From Bacteroidales bacterium UBA1182 (lineage in GTDB: Bacteria > Bacteroidota > Bacteroidia > Bacteroidales > Bacteroidaceae): a stretch of DNA of 30,123 nucleotides. The notes beneath the pieces were generated by a model. It did not search any database and was not told the DNA's origin. It was given only the letters and a program-made list of their open reading frames with translations. The position numbers were made by a program, and so were the translations under genes. The stretch spans positions 1 through 30,123 of the forward strand of contig DBYQ01000086.1 of NCBI GenBank assembly GCA_002310015.1. Reading direction: 5' to 3'. This document shows, piece by piece, positions 1 to 7,214 of this stretch. Each line of letters opens with the position of its first letter. The stretch's first letter is position 1.

Positions 1-11
1 TTAGTCTCAAA

Positions 12-41
12 CTCCTCCAGTTTCATATCCCTGCAAATATA
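12..41 (-). promoter_or_regulatory. Promoter -7 element and ribosome binding site of a gene off the left edge
   Basis: Read on the minus strand, TATATTTG (34-41) matches the Bacteroidota -7 consensus TAnnTTTG. It is followed about 16 bases later by GGAGGAG (12-18), a strong ribosome binding site. The start codon would then lie just left of position 1. An ATG at 24-26 is also present, but it sits at the expected transcription start and in front of the GGAGGAG. I therefore read it as leader rather than as the start codon. No clear -33 TTTG is seen. Confidence 0.4.
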
Positions 42-140
42 ACAAACAGATCCCATATAATGCCGATATCCCCGTCCCGCGGGCTGGTCAGTCTGTATCA
101 GGACGCAAAGTGAAACGACCCCTTTGCGGCGTTTTGGTAC

Positions 141-173
141 AAAAAAGAATGAGTAGCTATCACAGCCACTCAT
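141..173 (-). terminator. Intrinsic terminator of the short RNA
   Basis: A 10-bp stem is formed by 164-173 and 149-158, with one G-T pair and a five-base loop (159-163). On the minus strand it is followed by a run of six T (141-146). The T run lies only on the minus-strand side, which fixes the direction. Confidence 0.75.
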
Positions 174-234
174 GCTCCCGAAAAATAGATGAACCGTTTT
201 TACGGAACAACCTAATCTTCTCTCCTTGTTTGCG
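141..234 (-). ncRNA. Short terminated transcript: small RNA or attenuated leader
   Basis: A promoter (239-270) and an intrinsic terminator (141-173) on the minus strand bound a transcript of roughly 90 nucleotides. I recognise no Rfam family in it with confidence. It could be a free-standing small RNA, or the leader of the gene beyond the left edge with premature termination. It contains AAGGAG (222-227) followed by a short reading frame that ends inside the terminator loop, so a leader peptide is possible. The start is inferred from the promoter; no transcript was measured. Confidence 0.4.
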
Positions 235-238
235 AGCG

Positions 239-270
239 CAAATATACATTATAACTATCATACTACCAAA
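239..270 (-). promoter_or_regulatory. Bacteroidota-type promoter of the short RNA
   Basis: On the minus strand TTTG (267-270) is followed after 20 bases by TATATTTG (239-246). This fits the -33 TTTG / -7 TAnnTTTG promoter used by the Bacteroidota primary sigma factor, where the usual spacing is about 19. Transcription should start near 232-234. Confidence 0.65.
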
Positions 271-278
271 TCCTATAT

Positions 279-317
279 AAAAAAAGAGGATGACACTTTA
301 AGCCATCCTCTCTTTTT
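279..317 (-). terminator. Terminator of the xylanase gene
   Basis: AGAGGATG (285-292) pairs perfectly with CATCCTCT (304-311). A T run follows on the minus strand (279-284), and a shorter T run lies on the plus side. It sits 15-20 bases after the xylanase stop codon. Confidence 0.8.
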
Positions 318-331
318 AAAAGAAATATCTA

Positions 332-1705
332 TTACTTCTTAAAATCACGTACTGTATAATAAACGTCCTTACGCTTATACTCGCCATCAAACAACAGCGG
401 GAAATTGTTAGCACCAAGCCATGAATCACGATCACCAAGATTCCAGAAAGTTACGCAAGAGAAGTTCTTCTTGTACTTACGGATAACCTGGAACAACTCA
501 GCATATTTTTTCTTCTGCAACTCTGCAATAGAATCGGTAAGAACCTGACCCTCACCACGACTGAACTGAAGCTGGCCGCCGGCCTCATGATTGATACGTA
601 CATCAAACTCTGTGATCTGAATGTCATCAACCAGCTCAAGATACATCTGGATAGCCTTCTCGAAATCCTCAATTGTGGGATTATCATAGATGTTATAGTG
701 ACCCTGCATACCTATACCGGTAATAGGAGCACCCTCGGCCTGCAGTTTCTTAACCATGTTGTAGATGTAAGTTCTCTTGGCAGGAGTCCAAGCACTGTAG
801 TCATTATAGAAAAGGGTAGCCTTGGGATCAGCCTCATGAGCAAACTGGAATGCCTTGAGGATGAACTCATCACCGCAAAGCTGATATGCGGTTGACTGAC
901 GGAATGACTGCTCGTAAGGAGCATCGGGGTTGTTAGCATCGCTCATAGCCTCGTTAACAACATCCCAGCAGTAAACTACGTCCTTGTAACGGTTTACAAC
1001 TACCTGAATGTGAGCGCGGAGTGAATCATAGAACTCTTCCTTGGTTGCCTTAGCATATTTGGGAACCTTGGTCATCTGAGGAGCCTGTCCCTGTGCACGC
1101 TGGCCACCCTGGGGAGCACCGCCACCGAATCCGCCAAAACCACCGAATCCGCCCTGAGGAGCACCCTGAGGACGCTGGCCGCCTTGTCTCTGACCACCCT
1201 GGGGGGCACCCTGTGGACGCTGACCGCCCTGAGGAGCACCACCGCCAAAACCACCGAATCCGCCGAAACCACCGAATCCGCCACGTGCGGGCTGCTCAAC
1301 CCAAATTGTATCACCGTTCTCATCACGCTCTACAACCTGATTACCGTTCTCGTCATACTTATTGAACATCCAGTTTGCAAACTGGCTGTGCCATACAAGG
1401 CAGTGACCACGCATCTTGATACCGTTCTTACGGCAGAAGTCTGCAATTGCATCTGCCTGAGCAAAATTCCAAACACCTGGTTGAGGATGAATCTCTCCCG
1501 GTTTCATGCAGTTCTCAGCAGTAATGCTGTTGAATTCCTTGAGTACGACTGCTGCCTGAAGTGAATCAGTAACGTTACGGGGAGTAACGGCAACGCCAAT
1601 CTTGAAGTAGTTCTTGTAGGCATCCTTAAGACCTGGATCTTTAGGGCCACATGCACTCATCAGTACAATAGACGCGAAGAGTGCGATTGTTGAAAGCTTT
1701 TTCAT
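332..1705 (-). CDS. GH10 endo-1,4-beta-xylanase lipoprotein with Gly/Gln-rich insertion
   Basis: A 457-residue glycoside hydrolase family 10 protein, expected to cut the beta-1,4-xylan backbone. The N-terminus is a lipoprotein signal with lipobox LMSAC (Cys19), so the enzyme is membrane-anchored, probably outside the cytoplasm or on the cell surface. The family motif HCLVWHSQ lies at 101-108. The acid/base is Glu252 in WDVVNEAM, and the nucleophile is Glu366 in ITEFD. Residues about 141-210 form a low-complexity insertion of GGF and APQGGQRPQG units (nt 1076-1285). This lies directly after the HCLVWH strand, the same region where some Bacteroidota GH10 enzymes carry inserted carbohydrate-binding modules. 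No SusC/SusD genes are in view, so I see no complete utilisation locus. It appears monocistronic, with its own promoter and terminator. The family assignment is secure; the substrate is inferred from the family. Confidence 0.95.
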   Translation of the reverse strand: MKKLSTIALFASIVLMSACGPKDPGLKDAYKNYFKIGVAVTPRNVTDSLQAAVVLKEFNSITAENCMKPGEIHPQPGVWNFAQADAIADFCRKNGIKMRGHCLVWHSQFANWMFNKYDENGNQVVERDENGDTIWVEQPARGGFGGFGGFGGFGGGAPQGGQRPQGAPQGGQRQGGQRPQGAPQGGFGGFGGFGGGAPQGGQRAQGQAPQMTKVPKYAKATKEEFYDSLRAHIQVVVNRYKDVVYCWDVVNEAMSDANNPDAPYEQSFRQSTAYQLCGDEFILKAFQFAHEADPKATLFYNDYSAWTPAKRTYIYNMVKKLQAEGAPITGIGMQGHYNIYDNPTIEDFEKAIQMYLELVDDIQITEFDVRINHEAGGQLQFSRGEGQVLTDSIAELQKKKYAELFQVIRKYKKNFSCVTFWNLGDRDSWLGANNFPLLFDGEYKRKDVYYTVRDFKK

Positions 1706-1752
1706 TTAATGATATAAGTTGAGATTAATGATTGTTTGTCATTTTTCGGACC

Positions 1753-1760
1753 CAAAATTA
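1753..1760 (-). promoter_or_regulatory. Putative -7 element of the xylanase gene
   Basis: The minus strand reads TAATTTTG, which fits TAnnTTTG, about 48 bases before the xylanase ATG. No good TTTG is seen at the usual -33 distance. Confidence 0.4.
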
Positions 1761-1792
1761 GACATTTTTTTGCAAACTAAATAAAACATGTA

Positions 1793-3439
1793 TCATTTGT
1801 AGAGAAAACGACGGATAGACATCTTTGGGGTTTTTTCAAATGGAACAGCCTGAATCTCCACCTTTGCTATCTGGCTATAAACCGGAAGCTTGCGGTTTGA
1901 TGCCAGACGGATATTCTCAGGTATGGCATCTTTGGCTTCAGGATCAAGAAGTGCTTTGGCAATGGCCTGTTCATCAAGATAAACCAAAGCAACCAACTTA
2001 CCACCGCGTTCAACCACCACTGATTCTATAACGTAGTCCTGATTGTTTACAACAGTCTCAATTTCCTCAGGATAGATATTCTGTCCTGAAGGGCCCAAGA
2101 TCATATTCTTGGAGCGTCCTCGGATAAATATATTGCCGTCAGCATCCATGACACCAAGATCACCTGTCTTGAGCCATCCGTCCTCCGTAAAGGCATTGGC
2201 TGTAGCCTCCGGATTATTGTAATAGCCGATGGTTATATTCTCACCACGTGCCTGAATCTCACCTACAGTATGCTGCGGGTCATCAGAATCTATTCGTATC
2301 TGAGCCACATCAACAGGCTTACCGCATGAACCGGGTACGTACTTAGTCCAATGTTCGTATGCCAGTAGAGGACAGGCCTCTGTCATTCCGTAACCCACCA
2401 GATACGGGAACTTAATCTTCTTGAATATGCGTTCCACCTCCGGATTCAGTGCCGCACCGCCCATGATGAACTCCTCACAGTTACCGCCGAACGCCGCCAC
2501 GAGTCCATCCCTTATCTTATTGTAGATAATACGGTTAACCCCCGGAATCTTAAGTGCAAACTTTATTGCGGGTTTATCAATCATAGGTTTGATCTTGGAC
2601 TTGTATATCTTTTCCATGACCAGCGGAACGGTAATGAGCAGATAGGGCTTGACATCGGCAAAAGCCTTCATAAGCGCAGCCGGAGTGGGAGCCTTACCCA
2701 GCCAATAGATTGATGTTCCGTTGCAGAGCGGATAAAGGAACTCAATGACAAGGCCGTACATGTGAGCCATCGGGAGCATTGAAACCATCTTGTCACCGGC
2801 AGGAACATGGCGTTGGTCAAAATCCACATTGGCCGAGAAATTACGGTATGTCAGCATTACACCCTTGGGATCACCAGTTGAACCTGATGTATAATTGATG
2901 GTGGAGAGATCGTCCCAATTGTCTGTGGGGAACACAACATCATCAGGACCAAATCCGCCGGGATATTTCTTCTCAAACAGTTCATCAAGATGATCAAAGG
3001 CGTACTGTATCTTTTCATCGTTACAGAAAAGTAATTTAAGTGTGTTAACATCAAAGACTGCACGGACATCAGGCATCTCTTTGATATCCATCTTGGACCA
3101 TTTTTCCAAGTCAGTAAACAAAGCAATACTTCCGGAATGGTTTACAAGACCTATTACACTCTCCGGCTTGAAATCAGCCAGAATAGGCACGATAACCGTC
3201 TCATAAGTATTGACAGCCAGATAGGCGAAACCCCAGCGAGCCCCATTCTGGGCACACAGGGCTATGCGTTCACCTTTCTTTATCCCGGCATATTCAAAAA
3301 CTATATGGAAACGGGCGATGGCACGTGCCATCTGGGCGTAAGTAAATGATTCACCTCCTATATTGTTAAGTGCGGGCTTTTCCCAATACTTTCGTGTAGC
3401 GGCCTGGAGCCTTTCAAGATAATGTGGATATTTTTCCAT
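1793..3439 (-). CDS. Acyl-CoA synthetase / AMP-dependent ligase (long-chain fatty acid type)
   Basis: A 548-residue ANL-superfamily enzyme, expected to activate a fatty acid with ATP to acyl-AMP and then to acyl-CoA in the cytoplasm. The phosphate-binding loop TSGSTGDPKG is at 184-193, GYGMTEACP at 349-357, the TGDLG motif at 425-429, and the hinge region GRSKNMILGPSGQNIYPEEIE at 441-461. The length is typical of bacterial FadD-like proteins. The extreme C-terminus reads EKTPKMSIRRFLY; the lysine usually found in this region (TPTMK in long-chain synthetases) appears displaced. The gene is transcribed away from the adjacent AraC-type regulator and shares a 98-bp divergent control region with it. 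The carboxylic acid substrate cannot be read from the sequence. Confidence 0.9.
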   Translation of the reverse strand: MEKYPHYLERLQAATRKYWEKPALNNIGGESFTYAQMARAIARFHIVFEYAGIKKGERIALCAQNGARWGFAYLAVNTYETVIVPILADFKPESVIGLVNHSGSIALFTDLEKWSKMDIKEMPDVRAVFDVNTLKLLFCNDEKIQYAFDHLDELFEKKYPGGFGPDDVVFPTDNWDDLSTINYTSGSTGDPKGVMLTYRNFSANVDFDQRHVPAGDKMVSMLPMAHMYGLVIEFLYPLCNGTSIYWLGKAPTPAALMKAFADVKPYLLITVPLVMEKIYKSKIKPMIDKPAIKFALKIPGVNRIIYNKIRDGLVAAFGGNCEEFIMGGAALNPEVERIFKKIKFPYLVGYGMTEACPLLAYEHWTKYVPGSCGKPVDVAQIRIDSDDPQHTVGEIQARGENITIGYYNNPEATANAFTEDGWLKTGDLGVMDADGNIFIRGRSKNMILGPSGQNIYPEEIETVVNNQDYVIESVVVERGGKLVALVYLDEQAIAKALLDPEAKDAIPENIRLASNRKLPVYSQIAKVEIQAVPFEKTPKMSIRRFLYK

Positions 3440-3461
3440 AATGTCCTATGATTATTATGTG

Positions 3462-3469
3462 CAAATTTA
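3462..3469 (-). promoter_or_regulatory. Putative -7 element of the acyl-CoA synthetase gene
   Basis: The minus strand reads TAAATTTG, matching TAnnTTTG, about 23 bases before the ATG. The upstream -33 box is not clear. Confidence 0.45.
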
Positions 3470-3537
3470 TCATTTTTGAACAATAAAACTACATTTTTTT
3501 GTAATTTCGTGAATCGGGAACTATCAACAAGATATAT

Positions 3538-4734
3538 ATGAGCAACATACCGGTACATCTTCTATACACGTTACTTGGTGTATTCAGTTTTGTATGTGCA
3601 CTCTCAATAGCGCTTTTCAAGCAGGAAAAGAACAAATGCCACTGGCTTCTTGTAGCCATCCAGATTGTGTGGAGCATGCGCATGCTGGTTTATGCACAGC
3701 TGTTCAATCCTGACAAGTGCCATATGGTGTGGACCTGGCCTGTATATATTATTGTGAGCATGGCATATGCTCCACTGTTTTACCTGTTTACCATTGAACT
3801 TGCAAATCTGAAAGGAATTACCCTTAAGGATACTGTTGTCTTTATTCCAATGGTTGCCATCACGGCACTGTTTCTGATAGTATATTTAGGTGCCAGCCTG
3901 GATTCTCTGCAAAGGATTCACAATAGTGTCATCCTGAATGAATCCAGCCTCCTGAACAATGACACCAAACTTACCGTTATGGGATATACATGCTTCCATA
4001 TGGCCAGAACTGTAGCATTCTGGTTTGAAGCAGGAGTGTTACTGTGGTGCTGCTGGTTCCTATACAAATATGAAGATACTGTCAACGAATACTTCTCATC
4101 CAATAACGGCCGGTCAGTTACCCAAGCCAGGACAATATCAATACTTACAGCGATAGGTGTACTTGTGGTATTGCTTCGTGAGGCTTCACCTGATTACCAG
4201 CAAAGCATGAACCTGAACAAGCTGGTACTGATTTTCATAACATTCTTTTACCAGTTTGCATTGACGCTTCTGGCTTTCAGCATTGACTATAGTGCAAATG
4301 ACATAAGGCAGATGCTTGAAAAAGGTGATTCCGGCAAGCCCAACAGAGGAACGGCATATTCAGAAAACCGCCAGGAAATGACCATTACCAACTGCTGGAA
4401 AAACCTGGAAAGATTGATGAATGAAGAGAAGGTTTTCCTTGAGCCTGACCTGAACCTTATAGATTTGGCACAAAGATTAGGAACAAACCGCACATACCTT
4501 TCACTTGCAGTAAGACAGTTCAGCGGCAAATCATTCTCAGATTATGTCAATAACGCCCGTATTGAATATGCCCAGAATCTGCTTCTAAAAGGAGAGTCAA
4601 CAAAGAATGTAGAATACTCATGCGGATATATAAGCAGTTCAACCTTTTACAGACAGTTCCAGAAAGTGACAGGAACATCGCCGTCATTATGGCTTAGAGG
4701 ACAAAGAGAGTTGCAAAGCAACCAGAACGAATAA
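3538..4734 (+). CDS. Membrane-anchored AraC-family transcriptional regulator
   Basis: A 398-residue protein with about seven hydrophobic segments in the first 250 residues and a C-terminal AraC/XylS-type double helix-turn-helix. The second half of the HTH is clear: the stretch from ARIEYAQNLL through SSSTFYRQFQKVTGTSP is the family signature. Membrane-bound AraC regulators of this kind are common in Bacteroidota, where the membrane domain may sense an envelope signal. The ligand and targets are unknown. The gene diverges from the acyl-CoA synthetase, a natural candidate target, and converges on the phospholipase gene with only four bases between stop codons. The ATG lacks a strong ribosome binding site, which is common in this phylum. 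Confidence 0.85.
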   Translation: MSNIPVHLLYTLLGVFSFVCALSIALFKQEKNKCHWLLVAIQIVWSMRMLVYAQLFNPDKCHMVWTWPVYIIVSMAYAPLFYLFTIELANLKGITLKDTVVFIPMVAITALFLIVYLGASLDSLQRIHNSVILNESSLLNNDTKLTVMGYTCFHMARTVAFWFEAGVLLWCCWFLYKYEDTVNEYFSSNNGRSVTQARTISILTAIGVLVVLLREASPDYQQSMNLNKLVLIFITFFYQFALTLLAFSIDYSANDIRQMLEKGDSGKPNRGTAYSENRQEMTITNCWKNLERLMNEEKVFLEPDLNLIDLAQRLGTNRTYLSLAVRQFSGKSFSDYVNNARIEYAQNLLLKGESTKNVEYSCGYISSSTFYRQFQKVTGTSPSLWLRGQRELQSNQNE

Positions 4735-4738
4735 AAGA

Positions 4739-7051
4739 TTATTCCAGGAACCATTCGTTCGGCATCAGAATACCCAATGTCAACCCGAACATATATGGAC
4801 TGTTGTTTGATGTGGAGAAATCTACAAATGCATTGAATGATATCTTCTGGTATTGTGCCACGAAATTAATCTCTCCCATAAATTGTGTACCAGACAATGC
4901 CTTTCCGTAAGCAGCCTGACCGTCAACAACAACAATAGGACGGAATGGCTGGAACATATAAGCCTCAGTACGGATATGGAAGATACTGTTAATTACCCAT
5001 AAAGGTTTTATTCCTGCTGCAAAATAGGCATTAGCCGCAAAGTCCGGGTCATACTGGAACTTGCTGTTCACAGTAGGGCGGAATTGGCCTGCCTGCATCA
5101 TGGTAGCCTGATAATTGGTGGAAAAGTTCCTTGATGAGTAATAGGCCTCCAACAATGTTCCCAATGAAAAATGGTTGGACATCCTTATGTAATGCTCAAG
5201 ATTGGCCATAATCTGAAGCCATGAACGGTCTAATGAATGATGGTCGTCAGATACCTCATTCATTGGTTTGAAAAGGTCATCCTCTGTTCCTATAAATGCA
5301 CGAATGGTCTCTGAACGGCCACTTGTGGGATATTGGTTACTATTCAATGTGTTGCCTGTGAAAGTAACAGAACCGCCTAAAATATTATGCCGGTTACAAT
5401 CATACTTGAAGCCACGGAGGTCAACATTGCTTGACTGTGAGTAATAATCATTATGCTGAGCCACTCCGAACGAGAAAACAGCTTTGTAATTATTCAGGAA
5501 CGGACGTGATATTTTCAACTTTACAAAATACTCCTCAGACTTGTTGAGAGCGGGCACGAACTTATCGGAAGAAAAAATGAATGCTTCTGAACGGAAATAG
5601 TTCATGTCGTTGTAGGCCAACTGAATGGAAAATGACATGGGGATCTGTGTAGCCATATCTATCCTGGTCAGAAACTGCGCATTACTATATGATCTCCCCA
5701 CCTGTCCCTCAAGCAGATATGACTCTGAAGCATCGCCTATGTGGTTGTATGAAACAGAGCCGTACAACTGGCTTGAGATAGACGTGGAAAGACCACCGCC
5801 AAGACTGAACGTGGGATGGTCATCAAGCTTGACATTCAGATTAAGCTTGAATGTAGAATCAGATTCAGAATATTCAGTACCTGGAATGATTTCACTGATG
5901 GCATCATCAGAAAGAAGTTTGAAATAACCTGATTTGAAGTCCTCAAAATCAAATGTCCCATCTGTAGCCTTGAGTTCCTTCTGTATGTAACGCTTCTGCG
6001 CACGGTTAACGCCATTCACCTCAACTTCATTGAATACAAGCTGTGGAATATGGTTCTTGAACTCTTGCCGACGGTTCCGGATCTGTATGGTATCAACACG
6101 GGCTGCAACCCGTGATTTAATGGAATCCATCAGTTGCATGGTGTTGGTGTAACCCATCTTTGATACTTCATCAATCTTCTGGAAATCAAGCAGACCTACA
6201 TTACTCAGGTTGAACTCCACTTTAACACCCAGTTTAGGATCAAGGCTATAGTCACTCTTCTGTACTATCATGCTGCGTACCTGTCCCATGAGGTCATAAT
6301 CATCTGGTACTGTTATTTCCGGTTTTCCAGGTGTAACAGCAACAACGCTTCCCACAATGAAGTCAGGGTTGAAATCCCTAACCATCACATCCACAGGGAA
6401 GTTGTCATAAATACCTCCGTCATAAGCAATTATGGAATCCATCCTAATGGGACGGAACACAAACGGGAATGACATTGATGCACGTACGGCATCGCCCAAA
6501 TCACCCTTGGAGAGTACTATTGAATTCTTGTTGAACACATCCGATGCCACCGCACGGAACGGTACCAGCAGATTATTGAAATCATTGTTACAGGCTGCCG
6601 ATGCACCTGCAAAAATATCCACAAAGGCCAGATTCATCTGAAGCGGATCAACAACACTGTTTACCATAGGACGGATAACAGTCATGGAATCCCTGATGGC
6701 TATCTGCGCGGAGACGAATGAAGGAGTAGGAGGGTTCTCTTTGAAATAGAACTGATAGTCCATATCCTTAGTGCCTAAATACCAATTATTGAAATCATCA
6801 GAGCGGATGAGTGCCTCCATCTCATCGGGAGAATAACCCATGGCATACAATGAGCCTATCACTGCACCCATAGATGTACCCGCTATATAATCAATAGGTA
6901 TTCCGTTTTCTTCAAGGGCACGTATTACACCGATATGCGCCATACCCTTGGCTCCACCGCCACTCAACACCAGACCCACCTTTTGGGCGCTGATAGGAAA
7001 AGACAGCGACAGCAATGTGATTACCAATGATATGCAAGCCCTTTCAAACAT
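4739..7051 (-). CDS. Patatin-like phospholipase fused to an outer-membrane beta-barrel
   Basis: A 770-residue protein with a signal peptide (cleavage likely after SAQ, residue 23). A patatin domain follows, with oxyanion motif GGGAKG (31-36), nucleophile Ser60 in GTSMG and catalytic Asp211 in DGG. The Ser-Asp dyad is therefore intact. After a POTRA-like stretch (from about residue 340, FNEVEVNGV), the C-terminal half has the alternating pattern and aromatic content of an Omp85/BamA-type barrel. This is the PlpD-like class, expected to place a lipase domain at the outer membrane. The substrate is probably phospholipid, by family. A promoter lies upstream, and I see no operon partner. Confidence 0.9.
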   Translation of the reverse strand: MFERACISLVITLLSLSFPISAQKVGLVLSGGGAKGMAHIGVIRALEENGIPIDYIAGTSMGAVIGSLYAMGYSPDEMEALIRSDDFNNWYLGTKDMDYQFYFKENPPTPSFVSAQIAIRDSMTVIRPMVNSVVDPLQMNLAFVDIFAGASAACNNDFNNLLVPFRAVASDVFNKNSIVLSKGDLGDAVRASMSFPFVFRPIRMDSIIAYDGGIYDNFPVDVMVRDFNPDFIVGSVVAVTPGKPEITVPDDYDLMGQVRSMIVQKSDYSLDPKLGVKVEFNLSNVGLLDFQKIDEVSKMGYTNTMQLMDSIKSRVAARVDTIQIRNRRQEFKNHIPQLVFNEVEVNGVNRAQKRYIQKELKATDGTFDFEDFKSGYFKLLSDDAISEIIPGTEYSESDSTFKLNLNVKLDDHPTFSLGGGLSTSISSQLYGSVSYNHIGDASESYLLEGQVGRSYSNAQFLTRIDMATQIPMSFSIQLAYNDMNYFRSEAFIFSSDKFVPALNKSEEYFVKLKISRPFLNNYKAVFSFGVAQHNDYYSQSSNVDLRGFKYDCNRHNILGGSVTFTGNTLNSNQYPTSGRSETIRAFIGTEDDLFKPMNEVSDDHHSLDRSWLQIMANLEHYIRMSNHFSLGTLLEAYYSSRNFSTNYQATMMQAGQFRPTVNSKFQYDPDFAANAYFAAGIKPLWVINSIFHIRTEAYMFQPFRPIVVVDGQAAYGKALSGTQFMGEINFVAQYQKISFNAFVDFSTSNNSPYMFGLTLGILMPNEWFLE

Positions 7052-7071
7052 AAGTGTGATTTACTCTTTTG

Positions 7072-7079
7072 CAAAGATA
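7072..7079 (-). promoter_or_regulatory. -7 element of the patatin gene
   Basis: The minus strand reads TATCTTTG, matching TAnnTTTG, about 20 bases before the ATG. Upstream, at 7097-7120, an A/T-rich near-palindrome centred on CAAACTTGTTTG covers the area where the -33 box should be. It might be an operator. Confidence 0.5.
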
Positions 7080-7157
7080 CTGCAAACCGAGAGGAGAAAA
7101 AACAAACTTGTTTGATTTTTTATCCCGAGGTGCAGCGTATCTTATTCAAATATATGT

Positions 7158-7193
7158 AAAAAAAAGGCACAGATGTACTCTCAGTGCCTTTTT
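7158..7193 (-). terminator. Terminator of htpG
   Basis: AAAAAGGCAC (7161-7170) pairs with GTGCCTTTTT (7184-7193). A long T run follows on the minus strand. It starts about 20 bases after the htpG stop codon. Confidence 0.8.
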
Positions 7194-7214
7194 GCATATA
7201 AAATGAGTATAAAA

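Larger units (their letters stand above)
42..331. other. Intergenic region before the xylanase gene: structured RNA segment, small RNA and two terminators
   Basis: No convincing protein gene is seen in this stretch. From left to right it holds a GC-rich segment that can fold (about 61-128), an intrinsic terminator (141-173), a short transcribed segment, a good minus-strand promoter (239-270) and the xylanase terminator (279-317). The segment at 61-128 includes a perfect 7-bp hairpin, CGCAAAG (104-110) with CTTTGCG (122-128). It also has a weaker pairing between CCGATA (63-68) and the bases around 96-102. Confidence 0.5.

Noticed and set aside
24..26. ATG on the minus strand as the start of a gene entering from the left
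   Set aside because: It lies at the expected transcription start, just after the -7 element, with the ribosome binding site after it. Only eight codons are in view.
256..258. Possibility that the GyrA QRDR glycine (Gly86, where E. coli has Asp87; codon near 12394-12396) marks quinolone resistance
   Set aside because: The neighbouring Ser82 is the sensitive-type residue and GDSSVYGALVR looks like a natural lineage variant. Resistance cannot be called from this.
1093..1365. Open frames on both strands over the xylanase repeat, rich in His/Arg/Pro
   Set aside because: They are shadows of the repetitive GGF/APQGGQ coding sequence and have no start context or family features.
4725..4760. 8-bp inverted repeat GAACGAAT/ATTCGTTC across the araC and patatin stop codons as a shared terminator
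   Set aside because: There is no T run. The match arises from the coding ends of the two genes, each encoding Asn-Glu, so it may be chance.
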